Numbered from the stretch's first letter, positions 24,391-37,170 are shown. The stretch is 64,000 bases of DNA from Rhinopomastus cyanomelas (GCA_013400115.1 VXBP01005051.1:176911-240910); one strand, 5' to 3'. Notes: generated by a model from the sequence alone, not told the origin. Numbers and translations are program-made.

Positions 24391-25677
24391 ATCATCCCCG
24401 AGCTCAGCCGTGTGGGCTGGGGGCAGAGGAACTTGCTGCACCTCGCAAGGGCGGTGGGATGGGAAACGTGTGACAGCACTGGGTGTCTGACAGAGGATAA
24501 AGCAGTGAGGGGGAGGCAGCTGGGTGACCCTGCCCAGCAGGACCACAACATACAGCACCAACTCTCCTCAACCGCCTTTTTCTCTACTCAGACTCATTTC
24601 CGGGCTACCCACACGGGCGGCACTCCCCGACGCCAGCACACACAGTATGGCCCAGTATGGCACTGACCGGCCCCCGCACCTACCAGCTGCAAATACCTTC
24701 CCCAGAGCTCATTCACTCACACTGCTCCATCAGCAGGATGGGGAAATACAGCCCTACACACCATTCCTGTAGTGAACAGCAGAGCTAAAGCACCTTAGGC
24801 AGATCTGTTCAGTTTCTCTGCACCAAAGCAAACTGCTGGGAAGAGGGAGCCAGAGCCTTCTCTGAAGTCCAGCGTGAGCGCAGGAAGGAGCAATAGAGTA
24901 AGCTGGGAAAAGAAGTACAAGCACCCCCCCACTGGTTGCTGCATGGCGTGGGGGGGGGTAAAGGCATCTGCCCTGCTTCCCTCCCAGCAAAGCCCCGGTC
25001 CCAGCCCCATAACTGCTCCAGCAGTCTCAAGCCATTGATTTCCCAGCTTTGCCCTTCAAAACTCTCCTGGCTCAGTGCCCAGCTTGTATCGTCTACTCAC
25101 TCAGGAACAAAATATCTCTATTATTGTGGCAATTATTTCCCAATCAGCACTGCTCAGGGCTGAGACGGTCAGATGGGGGAGCCTGACAAGCAAATCGATG
25201 GGCAGCCTCTGCCCTGGGGGCTCCCAGGACGGAATGGGAGGTGGTGGCAACTGCTCAGTGGCACTGGGAAGGGCAGATGGAGGATGGGGCACTCCAGGGA
25301 TCCTTCTTCAGGATGCCTGGCAGGGTGGCAGTCCTCAGTCTTTGCTGATCCTCACAATGCAAAATACCCTGGTGCATGGAGCACAGATGCAGCCGCTGAC
25401 CCCCCCATGCTCTGCATGAGATGTGAGGGCTTCACCTCCTGGGCCCTCACATCTGGGCCCAGCTAAAGAGAATCCATGGTGGGAGCTCCAGAGCACCCCT
25501 GGGGACAGCACAGGGAAGAGAGCAACAGAGCATCTCCAAACCATCCCTACAGCAGCATGGTGCCTGCAGCCAGCTGTGCCCAGCCCAGCAGAGGTGCAGA
25601 GTGAGAGCCCCGTGCTGCAAGAAGACATGTTCTTCTTGAGGGAGGGCAACAAGGGCAGGTAAGTGGATTCTGCTTAC

Positions 25678-25710
25678 CTGTTTCTCAAGCCATAGGAAGT
25701 GAGAAGGGAG
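25678..25710 (-). other. Candidate 33-nt in-frame cryptic exon in PLXNA1 intron
   Basis: Minus-strand acceptor CTCTCCTTCCTTCACAG is followed 33 nt later by a consensus donor CAG|GTAAGC. Read in phase 0 the segment gives LPSHFLWLEKQ with no stop, so it could be included between coding exons 2 and 3 without a frameshift. The peptide is hydrophobic and unlike Sema sequence known to me, so a chance pairing of splice-like signals in a 28.9-kb intron is quite possible. Confidence 0.2.
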
Positions 25711-27506
25711 CTGTGAAGGAAGGAGAGCTTGGTAACAGAAGGAGAAGGAATTTTAGCCCTGCAAGACAGAAGGGCAGAAAAAGCACCCAACAAATTGAGA
25801 CGGGAACCTCCTCCCTGCACACCACTGTCCTCCAAGTGGGAAAAAGCCCTGGATGACAGCAGTGAAGGGCAGAGCTGGTCACAGAAATACAAGATTATTT
25901 TTTGCCCATTCATTAATTACTGTAGACATGCTAAGTGTCTCAGCAGGGTCCATATGCACCGACAGTGCACAGCAACGTGTCACCCTCCCAGATCCCACCA
26001 GGCTTAGATTGCACACAACCGGCCCGGGGCAAGTTAATACCTAAACCTCTCAGAGAAGTTCCTGGGGGGAAAAAAGCTCTCATATGAAGGACTTTGCAAA
26101 TAAAAGTCATCCTTTCACTGCCAAGGCATCAGGTCCTCCAAGGAGACCATATCCTCCTGACCCATGGGGAACAGCCCCTTGGCTATCAGTCTCCTGTGAT
26201 GCACAGCCCATCACTCTGGCTGGCAAGCACACAGAGCCACCACTCCCATCTTCTCCACAGCTTAGAAGTTGCTGTTTCTGAAAATCCAAAGCACCACTTA
26301 TTTTCCTCCTAACAATGCTGCTTAGTTCAACAAAGTGGCACTGGTGACCCTTTCCAAGCCTCAACACACTTTGCACCATGCAGACAGACCATATAATCCC
26401 AACACTGAAGGCCTGTCCCTCATCCTCCTGGCCAATGTGGGATATGCCTTTGGCCACAGGGGCTCAACTCCCCCACCTGCCAGCAGTGATGGGGTGCTTC
26501 CCTTTCCAGATCTCAGTAAGGGGATCCCAAAAGGCAGGGAGGAGGCGGCAGGGTTTTGCCAGGAATTCGGCAGGGATAATGGATGGGTTTCTGAGCCTGC
26601 AGCACAGCTGGACATCAGCTGAATCCTTCCTCCCACCTTAGCTCCAGGAAAACAGCTGCTTCCTTCCTGGTCCCTAAAACAACAAAGCAGCAAGAGTGGA
26701 GCTGCCTGAGGACAAGGCAGGGGCCATCATTCTTGCAAACAGAGAAGCCATCAGCGGGAAAAGCCCATGCAGGGAAGGCTATGGAGGGACAGATCCCTAA
26801 GCAGGGATCTGCTTCACAGTATCTCTATGTTTGGGCTCCTTCTCACCCCAGCACCCACACCAGCTGTCCCACACAGAGACCCCACAGCAGCCAAACACCA
26901 CTTCAGCAGGGCTGCCTGGGCAGGGCACCACAGCTGATGTTTGGATTTATCTGTCCATCAGATTCTAAAGCCTTCTGCACTCCCATCTCAGCAGCTCCCC
27001 ACTCATTTAGCTCCAGTCATGTAAGTGCTTCAGCCGTTATTTCCAGGGCATGTGAGCTGAAAGCAGTTTTCTGAGGGCAACAGACTGCAGCAAGCAGGAT
27101 ATAATGGGGACTACATCCACCATCCACTCACCTCCACCTAGGGAGAAGGACAACACTGACTGTATGGGGAGGATTCAGCTTCTTCAGCTTCACCTGTTTA
27201 ACATCAGCTTTGATCCCTTCCTACATGCCACACGATCTTGTTACCACAGCTCCAGACTGTCCTGGTGTTTTATCTCCATGGATAAACCATACCAGAGTGC
27301 TCAGAAAAAACTGATAAGCAACAAATGATTGGGGTCTAAATATCACAGGGCACAGTGACAACATTAAATGTTACTACCTGGCACAGGTAGCACAGGACAT
27401 GCAGCAGCTCTCACAAATTCAATGACAAAACTCTACCTCGCATGATGTACTTCACTGGAACCTAACCCAGGATGTCAGGAAGAGGCAGAAAGTTATGGCC
27501 AAACTT

Positions 27507-27990
27507 TCATAGAATCATACAATCATTAGGGATCGGAAGGGACCTTGAAAGATCATCTAGTCCATTGCCCTGCCACAGCAGGATCACTTAGATCCAATCA
27601 CACAGGAACACATCCAGGTGGGTTTTAAATGACTCTAGAGAAGGAGACTCCACAACCCCCCTGGGCAGCCTGTTCCAATGCTCTGTAACCCTCACTGTGA
27701 AGAAGTTCCTTCTCATATTTATATGGAACCTCCTAAGTTCCAGCTTACAACCATTGCCCCTTGTCCTATCACCAGATGGCATTGAGAAGAGCCTGGCTCC
27801 ATCCTCCTCACACCCACCCTTCAAATATTTATAGACATTAATGAGGTCACCCTTCAGTCTCCTCCAAGCTCAAGAGACCCAGCTCCCTCAGCCTCTCCTC
27901 ATAAGGGAGGTGTTCTACTTCCTTCACCATCTTCATTGCTCTATGCTGGGCATCCTCCAGCAGCTCTGTGTCCTTCTTGAACTGAGGGAA
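27507..27990 (-). mobile_element. CR1 LINE 3' fragment with remnant RT C-terminus
   Basis: Well-preserved 5'-truncated CR1, antisense on the plus strand. The 3' tail CATAGAATCATACAATCATT is at 27509. The minus-strand frame at 27824–27588 still reads RTRGNGCKLELRRFHINMRR and FFTVRVTEHWNRLPRGVVES, the typical C-terminal end of the CR1 ORF2 reverse transcriptase. The 3'-UTR-proximal and upstream segments follow in the expected order to about 27990. It is the least degraded repeat in the window, so probably one of the youngest. Confidence 0.93.
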
Positions 27991-29324
27991 AAAATACACT
28001 AAACAATCCCAAACCTCATCAGGGATCCCAATCCCATTTCTTTTTTCCTTTTTAGATCAACACACCACACTGAAAACTCCAGGTTCTGGCTTTTCTCCCA
28101 AGAGTCCGTGCTCCAAGTAGAAGCACTTCCAAGATTAGAGAAGAAATCTTCCACCATTCCATACCCTGTGTTCCCAGAGATAACAAGCAGCTAAGCCTGG
28201 CTTCAGGCTGAGTGCCTCAGAGAGAGCGCCTGCAAATATTCTGCTTTGAATTCACTCGGAGCCCCTCACCTTGAGCTATGGCCATGTGTTCTATATTTCT
28301 TCCTGTCACCTTTCATCTGCATTTTAAGGCTTTGTTCCCACACCTTAAACCTCTGTCCCTCCTGTAGCATCTCCAACCCTCAGAGCCACATCCATGGCTA
28401 CAGTACACCCTTCTCCATGACTCTGTAAAGCCAGTGGAAAGCTACAGGGGTGTGGCTCCCCACCACGCAGAACTTGGAGCTGTGAAAACCACTTCTCTGC
28501 GGTGGGCTGTCCATTCAAAACCAGGATGAAAATGAGGCTCTTCAGTCTCCGGATAGGAGTAATTTTGAAGAAGAGATTGAGAAGATTTAAATATAGAGAT
28601 TGTTTTCCCTAAGGATCCTGCTCAAGATGTTTAAGAGCTCAGGTTTTACACAGCATGGATTTCCTTTGCCACTGATGCAGAACTCCCCACCCTGCTTCTC
28701 CAGGCAGCAATCCCTTGAGCTGCTGCAGAGTACTGGGTCCTGTTGGCTAATACAGAGCCCATGGGTGACCACAGGGCTCACCCAGGAGGTCAACGGAGGT
28801 GCAGCAGGGCTAGATCTTTCCCTGTGTGGCAGCACTCAGCCATAAATCGTTGTAAAATTGACTCATGCAGATCCATGCAATGGGAAACAAAGAGCCCAGC
28901 TAACTTATTAGTAAATTACTCCTGCAGATGCAGAGCTGACCTGTGAAAGCCTGGCTCTTGCTAAGCCTAGACCACAGCACATGCCACGTTCAAAACCAAG
29001 TTCTTCAAAGTTCTCTGAGGAACACCTAGCACGTTCCCCATCATTCCCACTGCTGCTACAGGACATCAGGCAGAGCTTCCACCTGCCATGACTTGCCAGC
29101 ACCATGGCCAAGGAGCTGCTCCCAGCTGGGGATGCAAGTTGGCACCCAGCAGCCCAGCAAGAGACAGGCAAGTGCCCAGCATGGCTGGACCTCAGTGGCC
29201 TGATGCTGGGGAGAGCAGAGATGGGGACAGGCAGACAGACCCCAGATAAACAGCTTTATCCTGAGATGCAACCCTGGCAGGCACCCATCGCATGCCTGAA
29301 TATCTGTAGAGGGAGGCCAAGGGG

Positions 29325-30100
29325 TGGGAAATTATGTTAATTAAAGTTTTAATTACTCTAACCAAACGAGTAGCATAATTACTTTATTCTCACGGAGACT
29401 TCAAACTGATTAAAGACCACGTGCACAATCTTCGGGTTGATGTGGTTTTTAATTAAACCTGCCGTCAAAGTCAGCACGAGGGGCAGGCAGAAAGACGGCT
29501 CAGCCCTGCCTGCTCCTGCCTGGACCCCCAGAGACCTCCAGCAAGGAAGCAGCCCAGGCTGGCAGAGACACAAAGGTCATGAGAAGCAACCAGTGCAGAA
29601 GGCCAAAGACGGCTACATTGGTAAGACTAACACTGGATGATGCACACAGCTATCTCGAAAGAAAAGTTCCTCTCCTATATATCTGCCCTCAGCTTCAGAT
29701 ACCCCCAGTACATCTACCATTACAAACATCTCCAAAACAACTCCATATAGGCCCTGAAAATATTAATGAACTGGTGCTGCCAACTGGAGGGAATGATTAA
29801 AAAACAATTTTGCAAAGGTATCCTTTTCAAATAATAATAACACTAAAAGACAAAGCAGTAGAAATTAAATTCCCAGTCCCCTACCTCAAATAAATAGTAT
29901 CAGAATTTGAAATGAGACATAATTACCCCGGCAAGGTTAAAGCCGCTTAATGCACACGGAATACAAAATCACCATCCATCATAATCATATCTCATATCGC
30001 AGCCATTACTTATAATTAGGAGGCATGGTTTAAAAAACACATAAAGACGCCCATGCAATGCAGTAATTCTTCCGTTATTGCTCCTGGAGGGCCAATCCTG
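29325..30100. promoter_or_regulatory. Clustered AT-rich candidate enhancer region
   Basis: Two blocks (about 29325–29480 and 29750–30100) are the most AT-rich non-repetitive sequence in the central intron. Motifs include TGTTAATTAAAGTTTTAATT, CATAATTACTTTATT, GGTTTTTAATTAAACC (a 16-base palindrome), GACATAATTACCCC, CTTATAATTAGG and the E-box CCACGTGC. Sequence is complex, not simple repeat, as in deeply conserved vertebrate enhancers. Confidence 0.35.
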
Positions 30101-31157
30101 CTCCAATTTGTGGAGTTCAGGATCAGGCAAAAGTAATTCCCCCAAAACCCCCAAAAGTCACTTCCAGAAAGCATCATGGTGGCAGCCCTTCCTAAGTGTC
30201 AGGTTGGCAGCGGTAGGACACAGCCAGGCTGCTCTGGGTCCCCCCGGCCATTTCAAACCTGAGCAGTTTCACAAGGGGTCCAGGTAGCCCTCTCTTAACT
30301 ATACTGATGGGGTTTTTTTCCCTCTCTAATGCCAAAGCAGGAAGGGTGGAGCTGAGCAGACACCAGAGCCATAACCCAGCTGGGAATCAGAGGTGTGCAG
30401 GCAATGGCTGGCCTGGTGGGCTTTGCCCAGGCTTCCTCCTCTGCTGTGTGGGTTTTCACCTATTTTTAAAACCACAGAATGAACTACAGCAAGAGGTGGG
30501 GAAACCAAAAGCCAACTCCAAGGCTGTTGAAAGCTGCCCTCCTTTGAAGTGTGGGCTTTGCAGGCTGCCCCTGTGTCCCAGTGAAATATTAACAGGCTCC
30601 AGGCAAAGCAGGAGGAAATTACGCTTAATGTATTCTAGGGAAGTCTGCAGTCTACACGACAAAGTCTGGCTCTAGAGGGACCTACCTCCAAAGTCCTTCT
30701 CCTCCCAGCAATGAGGAGCAGTGAGTCCGCAGCCCCACAGGGATGTGCAGCAGCTCCATCCACACGCAAGGGCTGAAGTAAGAGCAAAGCACTTGCACAG
30801 AACAGCACAGACAGGAGGATGTGGTTCCATACCCTTCAGTGGCCAGTTAGGAAGCAACAGCAGCTGGGGAGGGTGTCCTAGGCGCACACAGCCGTGGTGG
30901 CTGAGGCTGTGGTGAAAGCCCAGGGATGAGAGCACGGCAAGGACAGACATGTGCCTGCACATGTGAGCAAATCTAAGCGACAGTGCTTTCAGAAATGGAA
31001 AAACAAGCTGGGATAAGCACAGGGGAGGCCTGAGCCATAGCCAGAGAGGCACGAGTCCCAGACAGAACAAGCATCTCGCTCAGCCAGAGGGCAACAACCA
31101 AAGCCGGCTCAGCCTGCCGGTCCCATGACTGTTACTCACACACAGAGCTGCGCTTAC

Positions 31158-31175
31158 CTCGTAAGTTTCATTAAG
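31158..31175 (-). other. PLXNA1: Candidate 18-nt in-frame microexon in PLXNA1 intron
   Basis: On the minus strand CTTAATGAAACTTACGAG is bounded by an acceptor ending TTTTACAG, preceded by about 25 nt that are almost entirely T and C, and by a donor GAG|GTAAGC. It lies between coding exons 2 and 3, which meet at phase 0. Inclusion would therefore insert exactly six residues (LNETYE) between KIKK and ILVDL without shifting the frame or adding a stop. The insert carries an N-x-T glycosylation sequon. Human plexin-A1 as remembered joins KIRK-type sequence directly to ILVDL, so this would be an alternative, not constitutive, exon. Splice signals and frame are seen; use in transcripts is inferred. 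Confidence 0.5.
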
Positions 31176-32019
31176 CTGTAAAACAAGGAAAAACAAGAAA
31201 AAAACCCAAACCTCAACAAAAAGCCAGCTCACAGATGTACATACACTTTGCTCTCCAAACCCAGGAAACCCTTAGAGCGAAGGTTGCAGCAAACACAACA
31301 GAACATCAGCTGAAGCTTCCAGCCAGCACCCCCTTGCCAGAGGTGACACTCCTGAGGCACAAGAGGATGACAGGCATGGGCAGCAGCTGGCACAGCACCA
31401 CACACGCAGTGCTGGAAAACGGTGTACAGAACAGCACCAAGCTGCTGCTGCAAAGTGGGGAATAAGCCTTTGGGGGCACCTATCAGCAACCCATGACAGG
31501 CTGCTCCACCACTACCACACAGTATCAGACATCCTAAATGAATGATCTGACCTCCACTGTGGAAGCAGGGTACGTGGAACATCTCTTGGGCCTGCCCTGA
31601 GCATTTTTATCCTTTTCAGAAGCCAGCATTCTACCCGACACACAAAGGATCAGGCAAGCCTTGCAGGGTCACCTCAGCATACCAAAGAAGTGGTACAGTA
31701 CTGCAAAGCCAAATGGCTCTGGGTCATCACCCCACAGCCAGTGCTGTCCTTCAGCCGTCCCAGCCCTGACACTGACACACACAGACTTTTAACATCAGTG
31801 GTGGCAAGTTTACCACAACCAAAAGGAGCACAGGGAGGGGGAGGTGCTTTGCAGGATCAAGCAGAGGATCACTGTTTGTCCTTCCAAGTGCTGGAAACTA
31901 ATCCCCTCTTCCCCCTTTTTATCCCATTGAAAACTTGACAGAACCTCCTAGCGCTTTGCAGTTGAAATTGGCAGGTCTTAAATTAATTGACTGCAATTTT
32001 ACACAACAACATGTTTAGC

Positions 32020-32360
32020 TGTGAGCTGGCCTGTGGCCCGCTTGGCTCGCCACCGCTCCCCAGACACTTTTCAAGCAACCTCCAAAACTTCAGAACGCAT
32101 CTAGGGCGAAGCGAGCAGGCTGCCAGCGTGACCTGCTCCCTGCCAAAAACCAGCCCTGCCTCCCCGCGCCCCCACCCCGACCCTGCTCCAGCTCCTCCGA
32201 TGTTTTCCCTACTCCCGTTAATGGCTTCTTAAATTATTCTCATCATCTCCAAGGACTTCTGCTCCTCTAAACGATGAGGAGCATGGGGCGGGCTGGGTTA
32301 CGGGCCCGCTGCTTTGCCATGGAAACGGCAGCAATGGGACCAACGTGCGCAACAGGGGCG
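32020..32360. promoter_or_regulatory. CpG-enriched patch with an RFX-like X-box
   Basis: CpG density is raised compared with the flanks. TTTGCCATGGAAACGG at 32313–32328 is a near-palindromic X-box of the type bound by RFX factors. Ordered GC-rich segments flank it. Enhancer or alternative promoter function is inference from motif and composition only. Confidence 0.3.
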
Positions 32361-33673
32361 AGAAAAGTCAAATTTTAGGGTTCTTTTATTTCAATCCATC
32401 CTGACGCATTCCTGCTCACCTTCCACTTAATGCCCAGGAGGACAAAGCCCAAAGCAGAAGACAATGACACAGTGGCAGATCCACAACCTCTTTGTCCACG
32501 GCTGGGTGCTCGGGGTAACACAAAACCACACAATCCCTGCACCCAGGAACGAGATGTTCCCCACAAGCCACCCAAAAAGCAACCATGCTCTTCTTAGGAG
32601 AGGCTCCGAGCTGGCACCACCACAGAGCCTGCCTACAACCCAGCCCCCAAGGCACGGGGCTGGTGCTGCCTAGTGCTGGCTCAAGGTCTCCAAGCCTATC
32701 TGCGAGCTCCCGCGAGATGCTGCTGCCGCCTCGGCCAAGCACAAGCCCCAGCAATGAGTCAGCCCCAGCTCCCAGCCCTAATCTAATCCCATCCCCAGCG
32801 CGGGCAGCTTTCCAGGGCACGTCCACAACATGAAAGGCGTGCTCTCATCCCGCTGCTGGGTCGAGAACCGGAGGAGGAGAGGGGAGCATTGCTCCAGCTC
32901 TGCCTAGAACTTGGGTCGAGCAGCTGATGCTCTGCGAAAGCCAAACTGGGGGTGGGTTGTTTGTGTGATTTCATTGCTTGAACAAACAGAAACATCCTGT
33001 AAGTGATTAAGAGCCCTTATGAAAAACACACCAGCGCTGAGCCCCGCAGCTGGGGCAGAAGGTTTGGCTATGGCTGGAAGGCAGCGCAGCAGGGCTTGGC
33101 CGCACTGGGGTAAGCAGAGCTCCCCAGCAGATTCACACCGCCTCGGCATCCCAGAGATGCTTCAGACCATGTGTGGAGACAGACGTTCCCCCTTAGGAAA
33201 CCATCTTCCCCATTAAATATATTTTTTTTTCATGATCACCGCCCCAGTACCTCACTTGCTCTGGGGAGCAAGAGATATAGCAGGGCTACTGGCAGCCCAG
33301 AGCCACAGTCAGTGACTGCAAGGGGAGAGGCAGCCAAGGTGCTGACACCACTCTGAAGCATTAATTCTTTCCTTTATCACCTTCTGCCCCAGGATATCAA
33401 ACTACTCTGCACATGCCTGCAGCTCACCTCTCCCTTTGGCTGCAGGCACTGCCATCCGCAGATGGCACCAAGGAGGAACACGCAGCGTGAGCAGGAGAAG
33501 TCAACTGACCACAGTCCGCCCCGCCTTCAGAAAGCGAGGCCTCCAGCTCCTGCCAAAAAGCAGAACTTGCCTGGACTAGTCCGGCCATCACCTTCACAGC
33601 CCCTGCCCTCCGCTCCAGCAGAGCTGCCTCTGGGGAGCTGCACCAGGAAAACACATGCTTTTGTTTAAAAAGC

Positions 33674-33689
33674 GGGGGGAGGGGGGGGG
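33674..33689. repeat. G-rich run
   Basis: GGGGGGAGGGGGGGGG on the plus strand (C-rich on the transcribed sense strand). It has potential for G-quadruplex or slippage and is a likely sequencing-error hotspot. Confidence 0.7.
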
Positions 33690-36600
33690 CCCAACATCAA
33701 TGTTACACACACACACAGAAGGGAAAACAAAAGAAATTGAAGTTTTGAAGTTGTTTCTCTTTGGCAAGGTTCAAAATAGGGCAAGGTTTTTGTTTTTGCT
33801 GGGAGGTTTTGAAAAAAATGTATTTCATCCAAACCATCCTTGAAACATTCTTGACATTTATTACCACAAACTTTTCCTCCAATTAATTGCTTTTCTACAG
33901 CTATCATTTTCCTGACAAAAACCACCACCAGAGACTCACAAGCCACTAAAGAGAACATTCTCTTGTTCCTTTTCTCCCTGCTCACGAGCATAAACAGAAT
34001 TAGGGAGGTGAAGGGGTTCAGAAACAACAATTTTGACTCGAGCAGCCTTGGCCAGCAACTGCTGCCACCCACGGCTGGGACTGCGAGGGCACCACTCAGA
34101 GGTCACTGGACGCTTGTAAAAATACCTCAACCCTACAGGTACAGAGTACCAGCTCCAGCACTGCCTCAGAAATGTACAGTGGGCTATGTCTCAGGTGAAA
34201 AATCCTGCTCCTCTGGGCTTTGGGCTGGGCTTAGAGCCAAGGCTTTCACAGCACGGCAGTGAGGACACTTACACGAGTGCACAGCACATGGCAAGCGGAA
34301 TGAAGCTGAGAGGAGGTGAGCAGAGATGTTTCCATGCTTGGAGAGAGGCACCGACAGCCACCTGGGTGGATATGGTGTTGGGGAGGACCAGAGCTGCTAG
34401 CCTGCTCTAATTGCTTCCACTTCCAAAATGAAGCCCAGATCTCGCTTTGGCAGAAAAGCAACCCAGACCATGGTCTGGGGAAGATGAGCCATGATGCTGG
34501 ACTCCATGAAGGGGCACAGAGGAAGCCACTCCACTTCTCCTTAAGCTGGTGGGATGCAGTTGCTCTCCACCTCTAGGATCAATGGCTAAAGAAGGGGCAA
34601 AGTGCAGGGGGATACATTTGAGGCACCCAAGCAGCAGAGTCCACAAGGACCACATGCAGTAGGTGCCACCCAGGCTGTGGCAGTCCCCATACAGCCTCCA
34701 TCCAGAACCGCTGGTGCTGCCATATAACCAGTAACTGCAATTTATCGAGTCCTCCTGCAGACGACCAGCAGCACAGCATCATCACACAGCGTGCCTTTAC
34801 TCGTCTACACTCAAGTCCAAGCAAACACATTTCCCCGATTCCGTCCATCTCCACACCGAAGGAAGACCGCAATTTCTGCCCTCTTTCTAAACAAGAAGCC
34901 ACTGGGAGAAGCAGCCAAAGCTCACACATCCCCCATGGAAGCAGACTCATCCCTCCGGGCGGAGAGCCGAGCCCAGGCATGTCATTCCCAGGTTATTTAC
35001 TTCAGCCACATGCTCGCACTTTCCCACCAGCGGATTCACGAGAGGAGGAGAGGCAGGAAGGAAACCCCCCAGCTGAGACTGGGAGTGTTTGTCTCACCTT
35101 CTAGAAGAGAAACACATCTTTAATTTTAAACGTTGAGTGTAAAAACAGATCCCTTGAGGCTCATAAACATACCAGAAAGAAAGAGAGAGTAACTTGGAGA
35201 AACCCTGGGGAAATAAACAGAGAATTCAATTTGGGAAGTTCCCGTTCAGGATAGGAATCAGCCAGCACAGGCCACGTAGGCAAGGTGCAGTTTTCAGGCG
35301 TTTGAGTCTTTTTAAAGGACTTTGCTCATTTCTTACAAAAAATTATATACATCACCCACAACCCCTCAGCAAATCAAGCCTTCATCCAGTATCTCCATCC
35401 AAAGGGGCAGCAGCAGCCATCCCCTACCCTCTGCCACAAGAGGTGCCATTACAGAACACACTGTGGGAGCCCACTGCCTGCACCCCCAGCCCTGCAGCCA
35501 TCCCCAAGGCCCTGCACACTGACATCCTCACCTGGGATGCTAAGCTCTCTGCATGGCTACAGACACACCAGCCTAGCTAAGACACCCACTTGCCAGAGCT
35601 AATCATGGATGCAATCACTTGGGCCAAGACACAGGTTTATTTTTGGGAGCTTTTAAAGAAAAATAAATACATACAGACAACAAACACACCTCCCAAAACT
35701 GCACCATGTTTTTGCTCTGTGAATTTTTTCAGTTGTGTTTTGCTCAACAGCTACTGGTTAATTTCTTACCTCTGTCAATGAAAAGCAAAAACCCAAAGAA
35801 GCCAGTGACCAGCCAGCAGACCTGATGCCTTCACAGCTTCCAGAACTGCAAACTGCTCTACAGATGTCAAGTCTGCCTGTGAGCACATCTACCAAACCCC
35901 ACATCCACCCTTGGAAGCATTTTGCTGCATCTTTCACTGAAACGAAGTCCTGGTTGGGAAGAGCATAATCAGTGACCTGAGTTTGGTGGAGCTCAGGTTT
36001 TGTTAGGAGTTGCTGCTGGGACCATTGTGAGGATATAAGAGGGCTGGAGAGGACTTCTGCAGGTGAGAAAAAACCTGCTAAACACACAAGGTCACTGGAA
36101 GTCCTGTTTCCCAGCCCAAAGGAACCAATGTCCACATACCTCTACCTCCCTCCTTCCTGAACTTCACTGGAGAACAGCCACAGTAAAATCATCCACACAT
36201 ATGCTTAGCATCACCCCTTCACATACCACTGCCCCAGATCTCACCCACGTGGATTCAGATGTCTGTCCCACCCAACACAGACAACAAGGACAAGGAGGAC
36301 AGGGAGCCCCCTACCTCAGCAGCCATCCAGCCCAGCAAGCAGCACTGCCAGCACCAAGCCTTCAGCTATGGCAGCACCAGGTTCATTCTGCTAATGCCAA
36401 CACATAATTAAGATCTACAGGGCTCTGTCAATCACTGAAGGGAAAGAAACAGTAGGGAAACCTCTCCTGGATGCATTACTGGTGCCAGGGTGCTCGAGGG
36501 ATGCTGGCAGAGTGGCACAAATCCAATCCACTCCTGGAGCAAGCAGCCAGGCTTTCCACCCTCCAGACTGTCTTTTCTCTCTTGCTTTGCAAACCTTAAC

Positions 36601-37039
36601 CCTGGCAAAGACACTCCCTTCTGCTCTCCCAGCACAGGGCTTGCTCCCGATTCCTGCTACCAAGAGAACAGCCTCAAGGGACAGCCCTGTGCAACCCAGT
36701 CACTGTTAGAAAGAGCCATTTCTGCATACGTGGAATGTAGGGTGCAAAAGCATTTGAGGCTTCAATCTGGCACCCTAAAGCAGGGGCTGGGGAAGGAGAG
36801 CATGTTTGGCCTCCAAGACACAGAGGCAGCATGAAGCCTTCATGTCCCAGCCAAACCATAGAGCTTGACACACCACTCAGCCCACACTGCCACAGCACCA
36901 GAGGGCAGGATGGGAAAGCTACACCCCAAGAGCACGCCCATGGTGAGGAGCATCAACCTTTCTGCAGCTTGTTCCCAAACACGGACAGCCTGGTGGGCTG
37001 GAGCAGCATCCCCGCTACCCCAGAGCCCCACACAGCCGC

Positions 37040-37170
37040 ACTAGCGCACAAATTGCTTCATTAAATGTCATCGCATTAAGCCAGTTTCATGAATTTAACA
37101 TTGTCCCTAGACTATTGTTTGCCTGAAAATTAAATTATGGCAGCATTTATTGTTTCAACGAGTCTGTCAG
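37040..37170. promoter_or_regulatory. Candidate conserved non-coding element
   Basis: Contains TTCATTAAATGTCATCGC, ACTATTGTTTGCC (SOX/FOX-like) and AAAATTAAATTATGG within a 130-base AT-rich island. Confidence 0.3.

Noticed and set aside
32375..32826. Minus-strand segment ending LGFVLLGIKWK before a GTGAGC donor, resembling a transmembrane helix
   Set aside because: No acceptor of quality upstream, no family match, and the frame does not fit PLXNA1 exon phases.
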